A DNA stretch of 64,000 nucleotides, from contig BSBM01000826.1 of NCBI GenBank assembly GCA_027924585.1, positions 9,207,501 to 9,271,500 on the forward strand, written 5' to 3'. The notes under the pieces are model-generated. The model was not told where the DNA came from. It searched no databases and saw only the letters and a list, made by a program, of their open reading frames with translations. The DNA is from Larix kaempferi. Taxonomy: Eukaryota; Streptophyta; Pinopsida; Pinales; Pinaceae. Shown piece after piece: positions 35,640 through 45,440 of the stretch. Within the stretch, counting starts at the first letter, position 1. Each line of letters begins with the position of its first letter. Position numbers and translations under genes: made by a program.

Positions 35640-36050
35640 CACATTACACAACACTTACATTCACCGACATGGGAAGACACACTTCAACCATCCGTGAAAG
35701 GCTCAGCACTTATATCTATGCCATGGGAAGACACACTTCAACCATGTGAGAATGGCATCGCACTTATATCCATATCCATGGGAAGACACACTTCAACCAT
35801 TCTAGGAATGGCACAACACTTATATCGCAGTCATGGGAAGACACACTTCAACCATGCTCGAATGGCACAACACTTATATCGCATCCATGGGAAGACACAC
35901 TTCAACCATGCTCGAATGGCACAACTCTTACACCAACGACCATGGGAAGACACACTTCAACCATGTCAGAATGGCCCCAACCCTTATATGTGCACCATGG
36001 GAGGAAAAACCTACCACCATGTGAGAATGGCTCATGTGCATCTGTATCTC
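35640..36050. repeat. 54-55-bp tandem array in copia 3' UTR
   Basis: CATGGGAAGACACACTTCAA starts at 35668, 35722, 35777, 35832, 35886 and 35941, with a degraded copy at 35996, giving seven copies of a 54-55 bp period. Each unit also carries ATGGCACAACACTTATATC. It lies between the pol stop (36059) and the PPT (35204) of minus-strand element I. Confidence 0.88.
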
Positions 36051-36058
36051 CGGACTCA

Positions 36059-36136
36059 TCACTTCCCCTTGGAAGGAATCTCGATCTGAAGTACACCAAG
36101 TCTCTCTCTGAAGTACTCAAACTTCACCCTGGCAAG
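36059..36136 (-). pseudogene. pol: copia pol C-terminus (element I, downstream part)
   Basis: The minus-strand frame reads ARVKFEYFRERLGVLQIEI to a stop at 36059-36061, the usual copia polyprotein end. It continues the ADVLTKPLA end at about 39310 once the 3173-bp insertion 36137-39309 and one copy of its GCAAG duplication are removed. Confidence 0.85.
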
Positions 36137-37006
36137 TGTTAGGATATTCCTATACTCCATCCTAGTCCCACCAGTATTTTGATCCTTTACATTTTCAGTC
36201 ATGCATGCACCTTTTAGGGTTTGCATGCATTCTAGGGTTTGCATGCATTTTGCATGCATCCCAGTCATCAGTCCAGCACCTAGCCCTCAGTTAGCCAGCC
36301 CCCAGGAGCTTCTCACTATTCAGTTTTAGCCCTCCAGTTGCTTAGTGCGCCCTTCTTCCTTGATTTTAGGGAGCAACTCGCCCTTCTTCACCTACCAGTT
36401 CAGTTACACTCAGTTACAGTCAGTTACACTCAGTTACACTCAGTTACATTGAGTTACACTCAGTTACACTCAGTTACATTCAGTGACAGTCAGTTACAGT
36501 CAGTTACACTCAGTTACTCTTAGTTACATTGAGTTACACTTAGTTACATTGAGTTACACTCAGTTACACTCAGTTACACTGAGTTACACTTAGTTACACT
36601 GAGTTACACCTACCAGAGTTAGTTTGACTGATGGTTGACAGTTACTTGAGCATTGATGACTCCACTGATGATGATGAAGACTTCCAGTTGCGCTCCGATG
36701 ATCATGAGGACACCTAGTTGTGATCCGATGACACTCCAGTGATCCTTTGATCACTCCATGAAGGCTAATTCGAATTGCCACCTTAGGCATTCGAATTCCT
36801 CATGCATTGTATTATTTATATGTCCATTTGTGATTAATAATTTAGTATGACCGAAGTATTATTGCTTCTATCTGAGTTCTACTGTACCATATTATTCTGT
36901 TGCTCATTATACTGCATGTATCACTCTTCTTCTATTCTCTTGCTTAATCCATTATTCTCTTGTGAGGTATACATCATCTCTTAGATCTGCTGTGAGGATT
37001 TTCACA
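36137..37006 (+). repeat. element H 5' LTR (870 bp)
   Basis: Starts TGTTAGGATATTCC and ends GAGGATTTTCACA. Contains TGCATGCATTCTAGGG-type repeats near 36200-36260 and the decamer array at 36401-36610. Confidence 0.92.
36401..36610 (+). repeat. decamer minisatellite (CAGTTACACT)21 in LTR
   Basis: Twenty-one contiguous 10-bp units of CAGTTACACT and one-base variants (CAGTTACAGT, GAGTTACACT, TAGTTACACT). The homologous array in the 3' LTR also has 21 units, but the order of variants differs internally, as expected from unit gain and loss. Confidence 0.95.
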
Positions 37007-37018
37007 TGGTATCAGAGC
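37007..37018 (+). other. element H primer-binding site (tRNA-iMet)
   Basis: TGGTATCAGAGC directly follows the LTR end TTTTCACA with no gap. Confidence 0.9.
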
Positions 37019-37170
37019 ATGTTGAGAGTATTGTTTATCTCCATTCTTGAGAGTTTTTTGCAGGTTATTACCAAGATTTCGAGTGCAGCAGTTGTAGCAG
37101 AATCTGCATTTTTGCAGCAGTAGCAGTTGCAGTTATTCTATATTGTTTTTGCAGGTCTTCTACAACTTCA

Positions 37171-38250
37171 ATGAATTTAGAAGAAATTACTCCTCTTTCT
37201 CCATTCAACTATGATGAATGGAAACCAAGAATGATAGCATATTTGAAGAGCCATGATCTCTTTGATTGCTATTTTGAAAGAGAGTTCGAATCCTCTACAA
37301 AGAAGATTAAATGGTTGAATAAAGGTGACATGCACATTGGAAGAATGATGCTTGCTATGACCGATTACATATTGTACCCGACCATCATTGATATTGAAAC
37401 TCCAAAAGAGTTATGGGCTCATCTAGATGAAAGATTCGGCAAAATGAATGATTTATTTGGTCCAAATCCCTTCAAAAGCAAGCAAGTTGATGCATTCGCT
37501 CCACTTGATGGTCTCTCAGATCATGATGCATTCGCTCCTCCTGATGGTCTCTCAGATCATGTTGCATTCGCTCCCCTTGATGATCTCTCAGATCATGAAC
37601 CAGTATCATCTCATATTGAAGTTGTTGACAAAGAACTTGCAAATTCTTCGCTCATGCTCAAACTTTCTTCTCTTTCTGTGCCAGCTCACACTCTAGATAT
37701 TGCAGAAGGTCCTAAATCCTGTCTTGCACCAGAGTTTGTTGGTTTGCATCATGATCACATGATTATTTCAGAGGTAACATCAGCTATTGGAGGTAATTCA
37801 TTCGCTCCTCTTCAGCAAACATCTCTTATTTACTACTATATGATCATTAGCACATGCTTTTAGAAGGTTATTGAAGAATATGGCCATTGCCACCCGCTTG
37901 AGATAATTTCTCATGCATCATATGATAGTTTTGATCTCACCCCTGCTGGTTCAAAGGAGATCTCAAGAAACTGTTTTGAAAGTCTTAAATCTGATTTTGA
38001 TTTCAAGCAAACATGTAATAGTTCTTTTTGGCATAATCTCACCCATGGTGGTTCGAAGGAGAAGACAAAGGACTATATGCACATTCAAAAATTTGATCCT
38101 ACCTCAGCTGATTCGAATCACAGGTTCAAGGATCATTCTAATACTGTTGGATTTGTTCTCATCACATTCGATCTGAAGAGCAAGTACAAGCACATGCTTT
38201 TTGAGCATGATCCACTTCTTCCCAAGAAGAAGATACCTCCAGACATATGA
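37171..38250 (+). CDS. element H gag-like ORF with one in-frame TAG
   Basis: ATG at 37171 (MNLEEITPLSPFNYDEWKP) opens 230 codons to a TAG at 37861-37863. The same frame then continues 128 codons to TGA at 38248-38250, so 360 codons are interrupted once. The N-terminus has the copia gag pattern (F..NY.EW..RMIAYL, later PKELWAHLDERFGKM). Residues about 105-150 contain three tandem copies of a 13-residue AFAPLDGLSDH motif. The part after TAG is not recognised, has two HGGSKEK/PAGSKE-like segments, and ends basic (LLPKKKIPPDI). There is no knuckle or enzyme. Either a recent nonsense mutation or a readthrough stop would explain it. Confidence 0.7.
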
Positions 38251-38430
38251 CCAAGCATCACACATGCTTGAGTTTGGAGCTTTTATTTTTTTTATGTGTG
38301 CCTTACAGTCTATTTTTTGAGGAGGGGGTATGTTTGCCATGAAATTTTCCCACTTCCTTGGTTTATTGATTGTTATTATTCATTGTATTGGGTGACCTTT
38401 GGTCTTAGTTACCAGGGCCCAGGATGGATT

Positions 38431-38439
38431 AAGGGGGGG
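38431..38439 (+). other. element H polypurine tract
   Basis: AAGGGGGGG immediately precedes the 3' LTR start TGTTAGG at 38440. Confidence 0.88.
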
Positions 38440-39309
38440 TGTTAGGATATTCCTATACTCCATCCTAGTCCCACCAGTATTTTGATCCTTTACATTTTCA
38501 GTCATGCATGCACCTTTTAGGGTTTGCATGCATTCTAGGGTTTGCATGCATTTTGCATGCATCCCAGTCATCAGTCCAGCACCTAGCCCTCAGTTAGCCA
38601 GCCCCCAGGAGCTTCTCACTATTCAGTTTTAGCCCTCCAGTTGCTTAGTGCGCCCTTCTTCCTTGATTTTAGGGAGCAACTCGCCCTTCTTCACCTACCA
38701 GTTCAGTTACACTCAGGTACAGTCAGTTACACTCAGTTACATTGAGTTACACTCAGTTACACTCAGTTACATTCAGTTACAGTCAGTTACATTCAGTTAC
38801 ACTCAGTTACACTCAGTTACTCTTAGTTACATTGAGTTACACTTAGTTACATTGAGTTACACTCAGTTACACTCAGTTACACTGAGTTACACTTAGTTAC
38901 ACTGAGTTACACCTACCAGAGTTAGTTTGACTGATGGTTGACAGTTACTTGAGCATTGATGACTCCACTGATGATGATGAAGACTTCCAGTTGCGCTCCG
39001 ATGATCATGAGGACACCTAGTTGTGATCCGATGACACTCCAGTGATCCTTTGATCACTCCATGAAGGCTAATTCGAATTGCCACCTTAGGCATTCGAATT
39101 CCTCATGCATTGTATTATTTATATGTCCATTTGTGATTAATAATTTAGTATGACCGAAGTATTATTGCTTCTATCTGAGTTCTACTGTACCATATTATTC
39201 TGTTGCTCATTATACTGCATGTATCACTCTTCTTCTATTCTCTTGCTTAATCCATTATTCTCTTGTGAGGTATACATCATCTCTTAGATCTGCTGTGAGG
39301 ATTTTCACA
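38440..39309 (+). repeat. element H 3' LTR (870 bp)
   Basis: Colinear with the 5' LTR. The only differences I see are in the decamer array at 38704-38913 (for example CAGGTACAGT in unit 2 and a shifted variant order). Right end TTTTCACA abuts TSD GCAAG. Confidence 0.92.
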
Positions 39310-39856
39310 GCAAGCGGCTTGGTCAACACATCGGCTATCTACTCGTCTGTTGCAACATACAGGAGCTTCACTGCTCCTCTCTGCACCATATCCCTGATAT
39401 AGTGATATTTGATCTCAATGTGCTTCGACCTATCATGGAACAATGGGTTCTCAGACAACTTCACACAACTCTGGTTGTAAAAAAAGATACAGGTAGCATC
39501 CAACGGGAGATCAAATAACTTAGACAGTATCTTCGTAAGCCATACTAGCTCACAACTAGCCAAACAAGCTACAACATACTCTGCTTCGGTTGTACTCAGT
39601 GCCACACAGGACTGCTTCCTGCTAAACCAAGAGATCATACCGGATCCCATACTGAAGCAGCACCCCAAAGTGCTCTTCCGATCAATGGCACTGCCTTCCC
39701 AATCTGAATCAACATAACCCTCTAGGTTAAACTTTTGATTCGCATCATACTTGAGCCCATAATCAACCGTACCCTTCAGGCACCTCAGAATATACTTTAC
39801 AGCAACCATGTGAACACTTCTTGGATCCGTCAGGAACTGGCTCAATGTGTTCACAG
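39310..39856 (-). pseudogene. pol: copia RT end/RNase H fragment (element I)
   Basis: The minus-strand frame from NTLSQFLTDPRSVH runs through ILRCLKGTVDYGL, GYVDSDWEGSAIDRKST, ALSTTEAEYVVAC, SKHIEIKYHYIRDMVQRG and IADVLTKPLA. Catalytic RNase H residues are visible (D in DSDW, E in TEAEY, D/H in FHDRSKHIE). A TAG lies before IADVLTKPL. The 5' side is cut at 39856 by the fold-back sequence; the 3' side is cut by element H. Confidence 0.92.
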
Positions 39857-40593
39857 TGTTAACACCCAAAATGGCCCCCTAGGTTGTGGAGATGGCAGTC
39901 TAGGGTAACTACTAACCAGTCTTTAGCTTGCGTTTCTGACCTAACACAAATAGAGGGCTCTTTCTTTAACTCACAGAAAGATGGAAATCATCAATATTGT
40001 CAATAATGAAGAAACATACCAGCATTCAACATTTAAGATATTTAATGGAAAACAGGTGCAGAAGATCAGATTCCTACTGGAAGAAATTGTTTAAGGTCTT
40101 GGTGAGATAAATCAGGAGAGGAACATTGGGAAATGGAGTTAGAACATACATCTTAAAACAAAAATAGTGTTGCTGCATGAGACATTTACACAGAGGCAAG
40201 GTAGCCACCCACGCACAGTCAAAGAGCTTTAATTAGTGAAATAGAAGAGGAATGAACAGTCCATCAACATTGGGAATCTAACAAGGATGAATCCTATGCC
40301 AACTTTAGCAGAAGTTAATTGTGAAATGCCTGAAATGAAATGAACAGGGCACCTTCAACAATTTCTTCCAGCAGGAATCTGATCTTCTGCACCTGTTTTC
40401 CATTGAATATCTTAAATGTTAAATGCTGGTATGTTTCTTCATTATTGACAATCTTGATGATTTCCAGCTTTCTGTGAGTTAAAGAGAGAGCCCTCTGTGT
40501 TTGTGTTAGGTCAGAAATGCAAGCTAAAGACTGGTTAGTAGTTACCCCAGACTGCCCTCTCCACAACCCAGGGGGTAATATTGGGTGTTAACA
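39857..40593. mobile_element. fold-back sequence with ~243-bp inverted arms (5' terminus of element D)
   Basis: Begins TGTTAACACCC and ends GGGTGTTAACA. The left arm (39857 to about 40099) is the reverse complement of the right arm (40351-40593) with roughly 15-20 differences. A unique spacer of about 250 bp lies between. A gypsy-type PBS follows three bases after the right end, so the right arm is an LTR 3' terminus. The left arm therefore looks like an inverted copy of that terminus. No flanking TSD can be assigned. Confidence 0.85.
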
Positions 40594-40596
40594 AAT

Positions 40597-40614
40597 TGGA
40601 GTCGTTGCCAGGGA
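40597..40614 (+). other. element D primer-binding site (tRNA-Asp type)
   Basis: TGGAGTCGTTGCCAGGGA matches 15 of 18 bases of the Asp-tRNA PBS used by many plant gypsy elements (TGGCGCCGTTGCCGGGGA). The three mismatches are at bases 4 (C to A), 6 (C to T) and 14 (G to A). Confidence 0.75.
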
Positions 40615-40649
40615 GTACGATTGTTTTATCAATCCCTGGGAGAATGACA

Positions 40650-42652
40650 TATATGTCAGAATTTCAAGGAACAAGAGAGATCCCTGTGGAAAAATAGAGG
40701 TTTCTGCATTTTCAAGAAGGTTGAAGGATTTTGCCCTGACGACTCCACTTACAAAGATCATACAATTCAGGAAGACTCCACTGGAGAAAGATCATTATGC
40801 CAAAATATATTACTGAAGAAATTCGAAAGGAATCCTGGCCTCAAGAAAGATCCATACGAGAGGTAATCCTTTCCCTGAAATCCTACTAGGAGTAGATAAT
40901 CCTGAAAGTTTACTCAGACGTAGAACCGTGAAAGATCAGGCTAGTGCTCCTATCATCGAGACTATTTCTTTTTCAGAAGATGCATCTGTTTTTTAGCAAT
41001 TGGATCTAGAGATTGATATTAGAAAACCTTTGTCAAGAACAAAATCTGAGTCATACCTAAGCCTAGGTGAAGAAGCTCTGAATAATTTTGAATCATATCT
41101 TTTAGATCCTGTGTGGTTTGATTCTAAAAATCTTGCCAAATTTGAAGACAATAAACCCAGTTCTCAGGCCCCCCAAGACCATACTACAATCCCAACCAGT
41201 TATCTTGCTCAGAATATTTCCCCACAAGCTCATAATCCACCTAGACCCATGGCTTCCAGATTTGCACCTTTGGTCTTGCCTGTTGCTTTGCATGACCTCC
41301 CTCAGAACTACGCTCAGAGAATTATCTCTTATAACAGAGAGGGAGACTAGTCGGCCAAACAACATGTTGATAGATTTGAAGATTTTATAGACCTGGAGGA
41401 AGTGGACCACGATGACACTAAAATGAGATTGTTTGCCCAAATCCTGTTTGGGGAACCCAAGAAATGGTTCAGACAACTACCCAATGCTTCCATAGCAGAT
41501 TTTACAGCTTTTAAAGTATTGTTTCTAGAAATATGGGAAACAATGGGCAGTCCTGCCATAGTCTTATCCCAGTATAATCACTTAAATAAAGGAGGGTTTG
41601 AATCAGTCCATGAGTTTTCTGCCAGATTCATGAAGGCCTATAATTCTATTCCTGATGATCTAAAACCCTCGGTAGGCACTGCAAAGCTCCACTATGCAGA
41701 TGCCTTTGATGGAGATTTATCATGCACATTAAGAGAAATAAAATCTGCCTCCCTGCCTGCTATGCTGAAAGATGCCATGGAAGTTGAAGCCAACATGATG
41801 GCTTGTGGGAAAATAAAAGGCAATACTGAAGCAGATAGGAAGAAGAAAGAAACCCAAGCCTCTTCTAGTGAAGCTAAATTTGGTACCATGATGAAAACTA
41901 TGGAAAGATTGATGGATAGGTTAGCCATGGAAAATAAGCCTCTTGTTAGGGAACAACTGGAAAATCAGATAAGGAACCCTAACTTTAGAAGGCCACCTCC
42001 TCCAAGAAATCCATGAAACCAAGAAGATCACCAGATAAGGCCTCCTTTTCCTGAGAATTTGATAGATGAAGAGGGACCTGAAAACCCTGCGGCTGACCAG
42101 ATACATCTCTTCGACACCCTAGAACACGAAGTTCATTTGACTGAAAATGAGCATGATTTTTTCACCAAGGGAAATGCTGATAAAGCTGCCGAATTCGATT
42201 CTGAACAGTACCAAATGGGCTACATGAATGTTGTGGATGATATCCAGAGAAAGATGAGGTTGAGAAACAGAGAAATACTAATAACTGAATGGAAGTCTGC
42301 TCAGATTCAGTCCCCTAAGACCCAACATAATATAGATAAGCTAAAAGAAAAACAACTAGAGGATCTTGCATAGAGAATCTCAGAAGATAAGGGGCAGCAT
42401 TCTAAAGAAGGTAGGAAACCAAAAGTCACTGAAGTAGGGAATCCAACTTCATTATTCAGCTTGAAGGTTGAACTGTTTAAGGTAAAGATCTCTATCCCCT
42501 TGAATGACCTGTTAAGAAACAAAGAGTATAGGGAAGAGATAAATAGCTTAGTAAATGGGCAGGCAGGAAACACACAAGACATGTTGAAGGTGACAGATGT
42601 TGCCCCCACTATAATCTTTGGTTCCAAACTAGAGGAGCCAGATGATGAATAA
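40650..42652 (+). pseudogene. gag: element D gag, broken
   Basis: A single frame runs through 41000-42652 with stops near 40994, 41348, 42014, 42371 and 42650. The capsid core is clear: LFAQILFGEPKKWFRQLP, FTAFKVLFLEIWETMG, GFESVHEFSARFMKAYNSI, a standard retrotransposon gag signature. The following part is charged and low in cysteine; no CCHC knuckle is visible. The exact start is not fixed (the leader reads open from about 40860). Protease follows in the same frame. Confidence 0.82.
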
Positions 42653-42667
42653 CTCCCTCCCTTTTAT

Positions 42668-42946
42668 TTGAGTCTGAATATCCATGATAAGTTATTACAC
42701 AACGCCCTAATAGATTCTAGAGCTTCACACAACTTGATGCCGAAGTCAGTGGTGGACCAGTTGGGGTTAGAAGTCACTAGACCCTACAAAGACCTATATT
42801 CTTTTGATTCCAGAAAGGTACCCTGTTTAGGTCTGATTAAAGATGTGGTAGTAATCCTTTCCCAGATTCCAGCGAAGAGTGTCATGATGGACATAGTAAT
42901 GGCTGATTTGCCTGCTAAGTTTGGGATGCTGTTATCAAGATCCTAA
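42668..42946 (+). pseudogene. element D protease
   Basis: Same frame as gag. The motif ALIDSRASHNLMPKSVVDQL has the aspartic protease active-site layout D-S/T-G-A, but glycine is replaced by arginine (DSRAS), which should inactivate it. Flanking residues VPCLGLIKDVVVILSQIP and DIVMADLPAKFGMLL match gypsy proteases. A stop at 42944 follows. Confidence 0.82.
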
Positions 42947-43239
42947 GTACAAAAGATAAAAGGAACCATGCAGATGGAATTATCTTATGCTACTATACCA
43001 CTTTTCAGAAGAAATAGGAAGTTGTACAGAGAGAAAAGGATGGCCTATGTGGTCAGTAGTGACGACAAGCCTGAAAATCACCCTATCTTCGCTGTGGATA
43101 CAGACATAGGTTCCTCCATCCTCTTCAATGATGGTCCACATACTGATCCTAGACCCCCATTTTTCGATGAAGTTGAGGAAGACAAGGAATTTGCAGCAAG
43201 GCATGAGGCATCAGAGAGGTGAAAAAACGAAGAAGCACT

Positions 43240-43616
43240 GTGGAAGATGTACTTTGATGGGTCACTGAGTAAAAATGGAGCTGGGGCTGGGGTTTGGATC
43301 ATACCTCCAGACCAAGAATCTAGAGCCCTATCCTATAAACTGACATTTGAATGTACAAACAATGTAGCTGAGTATGAAGCTCTACTTTTAGGATAGAGAG
43401 CTTTGAAAGATCTGGGATCCAGAAGAGTACATGTATTTGGAGATTCAAAGCTAGTGGTAAACCAGGTAAATGATAGCTATCAGGAAAAACACCCCAGGAT
43501 GAGAGCTTATAGAAACGAATTTTGGCACATGTTTGGAAATTTTTTCGACGAACATAAGATATGGGCAATTCCGAGGTGTGAAAATCAAATAGCAGACTCC
43601 TTGGGCACCACTGTTG
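43240..43616 (+). pseudogene. element D archaeal-type RNase H located upstream of RT
   Basis: Same frame as gag and protease. The domain reads MYFDGSLSKNGAGAGVWII, NNVAEYEALLLG, RRVHVFGDSKLVVNQV and ENQIADSLGT. These carry the four acidic catalytic positions (D in FDGS, E in AEYEA, D in GDSKL, D in IADSL) in the order of plant/archaeal-type RNase H (RVT_3). One TAG interrupts at 43394-43396. In the angiosperm Tat/Ogre layout known to me this second RNase H lies after RT-RNase H. Here it precedes RT, and a conventional RNase H is still present at 45075-45440. Confidence 0.82.
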
Positions 43617-43919
43617 GTGGTTTTAAAACTCCCATTTTTTCACAAGAAAAATATGAGGTCGAAGTAATAAACAGACCCTCCATCCTAGACAATTCCAAGT
43701 ATTGGCAAGTGTTTGAAGATGATCTACAAATTAAAATATTTTTGGAATTATCTCATGAGTTTGCTAATGTCCAGATTGATACAGAAAACGAGAATGTAGA
43801 AGGTTTGATGGACTAGGAACAGTCAGAAAGTGAAGAAAATAAAAATAAGGATTGGAAGAATACTTTGGGAGGCAAAGACATTGTCCAGCTAAAAAGCAAC
43901 TATATCCCCCAAAGTATTA

Positions 43920-45075
43920 ATACCTCTAGAAAAGCTCTTTGATAAAAACAATGTGGCAAAGAATCCAAAATTCGAACCTCCCAAGGATACTGTAGAAGAT
44001 CAGAATTTGGGTACAGTTGGGGAACCTCGGATGGTGAAGCTGCCTAAAAAGTTGGAGACTAGGAGGAAAAAGCAGTATGTCGATTTGATGAAGAAATATG
44101 CTGTTGCCTTCGCCTGGAGCTATGAAGAGTTAAAGGAGTATGATACCTCAATAATCCAGCATTCCATCCCAATCCGGCCTGGGGAAAAACCTTTCAAACA
44201 GAAGTTGAGGAGAATGAATCCTAAGTTGGTACAAGTAATAGAAAAATAGATCAAGAGGTTGTTTGACACAAAGATTATTGTCACTTTGAGATTCTCTCAA
44301 TGGGTAGCAAACCTAGTTCCTATAAGAAAAAATAATGGAGAGATTAGAATCTGTATAGACTTCAGGAACTTGAACAAAGCTTCCTTAAAAGATAATTACC
44401 CTCTGCCAAAAATGGAACACATCTTGCAGAAGGTAGTAGGAGCAGAAAGGACTTCTACGATGGATGGTTTCTCTGGGTATAATCAGATCAAAGTTAGTCC
44501 ATAAGATCAAGAAAAGAGAACTTTGACCACTCCATGGGGCACTTTCATGTATGCTAAGATGCCTTTTGGATGGATGAATGTTGGAGCTACTTTCCAGAGA
44601 GTGATGGACATCGCCTTTGCTGAATAAAAGGATAAGTTCGTAGTGGTGTATATGGATGACATAACGGTATATTCAAAGTCTGATGACGAGCATCTAAAAC
44701 ACCTAGAACGGGTCTTTGAGAAATGCATAAAATATAGTATCTCCCTTAACCCAAATAAATCTCATTTTGCTTTAGAAGAAGCTAAACTCCTGGGGCATAT
44801 CATATCCAAAGGAGGTATCAAGATTGACCCTGAGAGGGTTAGTGCTATCCAGAAAGTTGGAGAGCCAAGGAGCAAAAGAGAGGTGCAGTCTTTCATTGGA
44901 CAAGTTGGTTTTCTGAGAAGGTTCATTCCTAGTTTCGCTGAAATTATGATGAGTATCACTAATATGCTAAGAAAGGAAAGTCAAATAAAATGGATGGAGG
45001 AAGCTAGATATTCTTTCAAAGGAATAAAGAGTGCTATCACTAAGGCCCCTGTATTAGCCAGCCCTGATTTTTCTA
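43920..45075 (+). pseudogene. element D reverse transcriptase
   Basis: A frame change near 43900 leads to one frame to 45107 with stops at 44247, 44502 and near 44626. RT blocks: VANLVPIRKNNGEIRICIDF, LNKASLKDNYPLP, MDGFSGYNQIKV, AKMPFGWMNVGATFQRVMD, the catalytic box VVYMDDITVYSK, and KLLGHIISKGGIKIDPERV. The catalytic YMDD is intact. A T-rich run (about 45078-45096) marks the next frame change. Confidence 0.92.
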
Positions 45076-45440
45076 AAGATTTTTTTTATTTTTTCTTATG
45101 CTTCTGAGCATATAGTGGCAGGAGTGCTGCTACAAAAGAATGACCAGAATGCAGAACAACCAATCGATTTTTTCAGTAGGGTGCTAAGAGATGCAAAGTT
45201 GAAATATGACATCATGGAGAAACGTGCTTATGCCTTGATAAAATCACTAAAGGATTTCAGGATTTACATACTTCACTCACACATCATCGCCCATGTACCA
45301 AATAGTGCTGTGAAAGGTATTCTTATCCAAGCATATCTTGAAGGTAGAAGGGCGGAATGGATTTTTGTATTACTAGAATATGACTTAGAAATAAGGCCTA
45401 CAAAACTTGTGAAAGGGATTAGCAAAATTGATGACCAAGG
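45076..45440 (+). pseudogene. element D conventional gypsy RNase H
   Basis: After the slip in the T-run the frame reads AGVLLQKNDQNAEQPIDFFS, then YDIMEKRAYALIKSLKDFRI and EGRRAEWIFVLLEYDLEIRP. This is the usual RNase H following a gypsy RT, with E in MEKRAYA. Element B has the same terminal motif at 12003. Together with 43240-43616 it shows element D carried two RNase H domains. Confidence 0.85.

Larger units (their letters stand above)
36137..39309 (+). mobile_element. element H: young non-autonomous copia-like LTR element, 3173 bp
   Basis: Two 870-bp LTRs (36137-37006, 38440-39309) bound an iMet PBS, a single gag-like ORF and a PPT. TSD GCAAG is perfect at 36132-36136 and 39310-39314. The insertion splits the copia reading frame between ADVLTKPLA and RVKFEY. 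There is no protease, integrase, RT or RNase H, so mobility would need enzymes from another element. The LTRs look identical except inside a decamer minisatellite, implying recent insertion. Confidence 0.93.

Noticed and set aside
36401-36610. Regular short repeats resembling a CRISPR array
   Set aside because: Units are contiguous 10-mers without spacers, present in both LTRs of a retroelement in plant DNA; this is a minisatellite.
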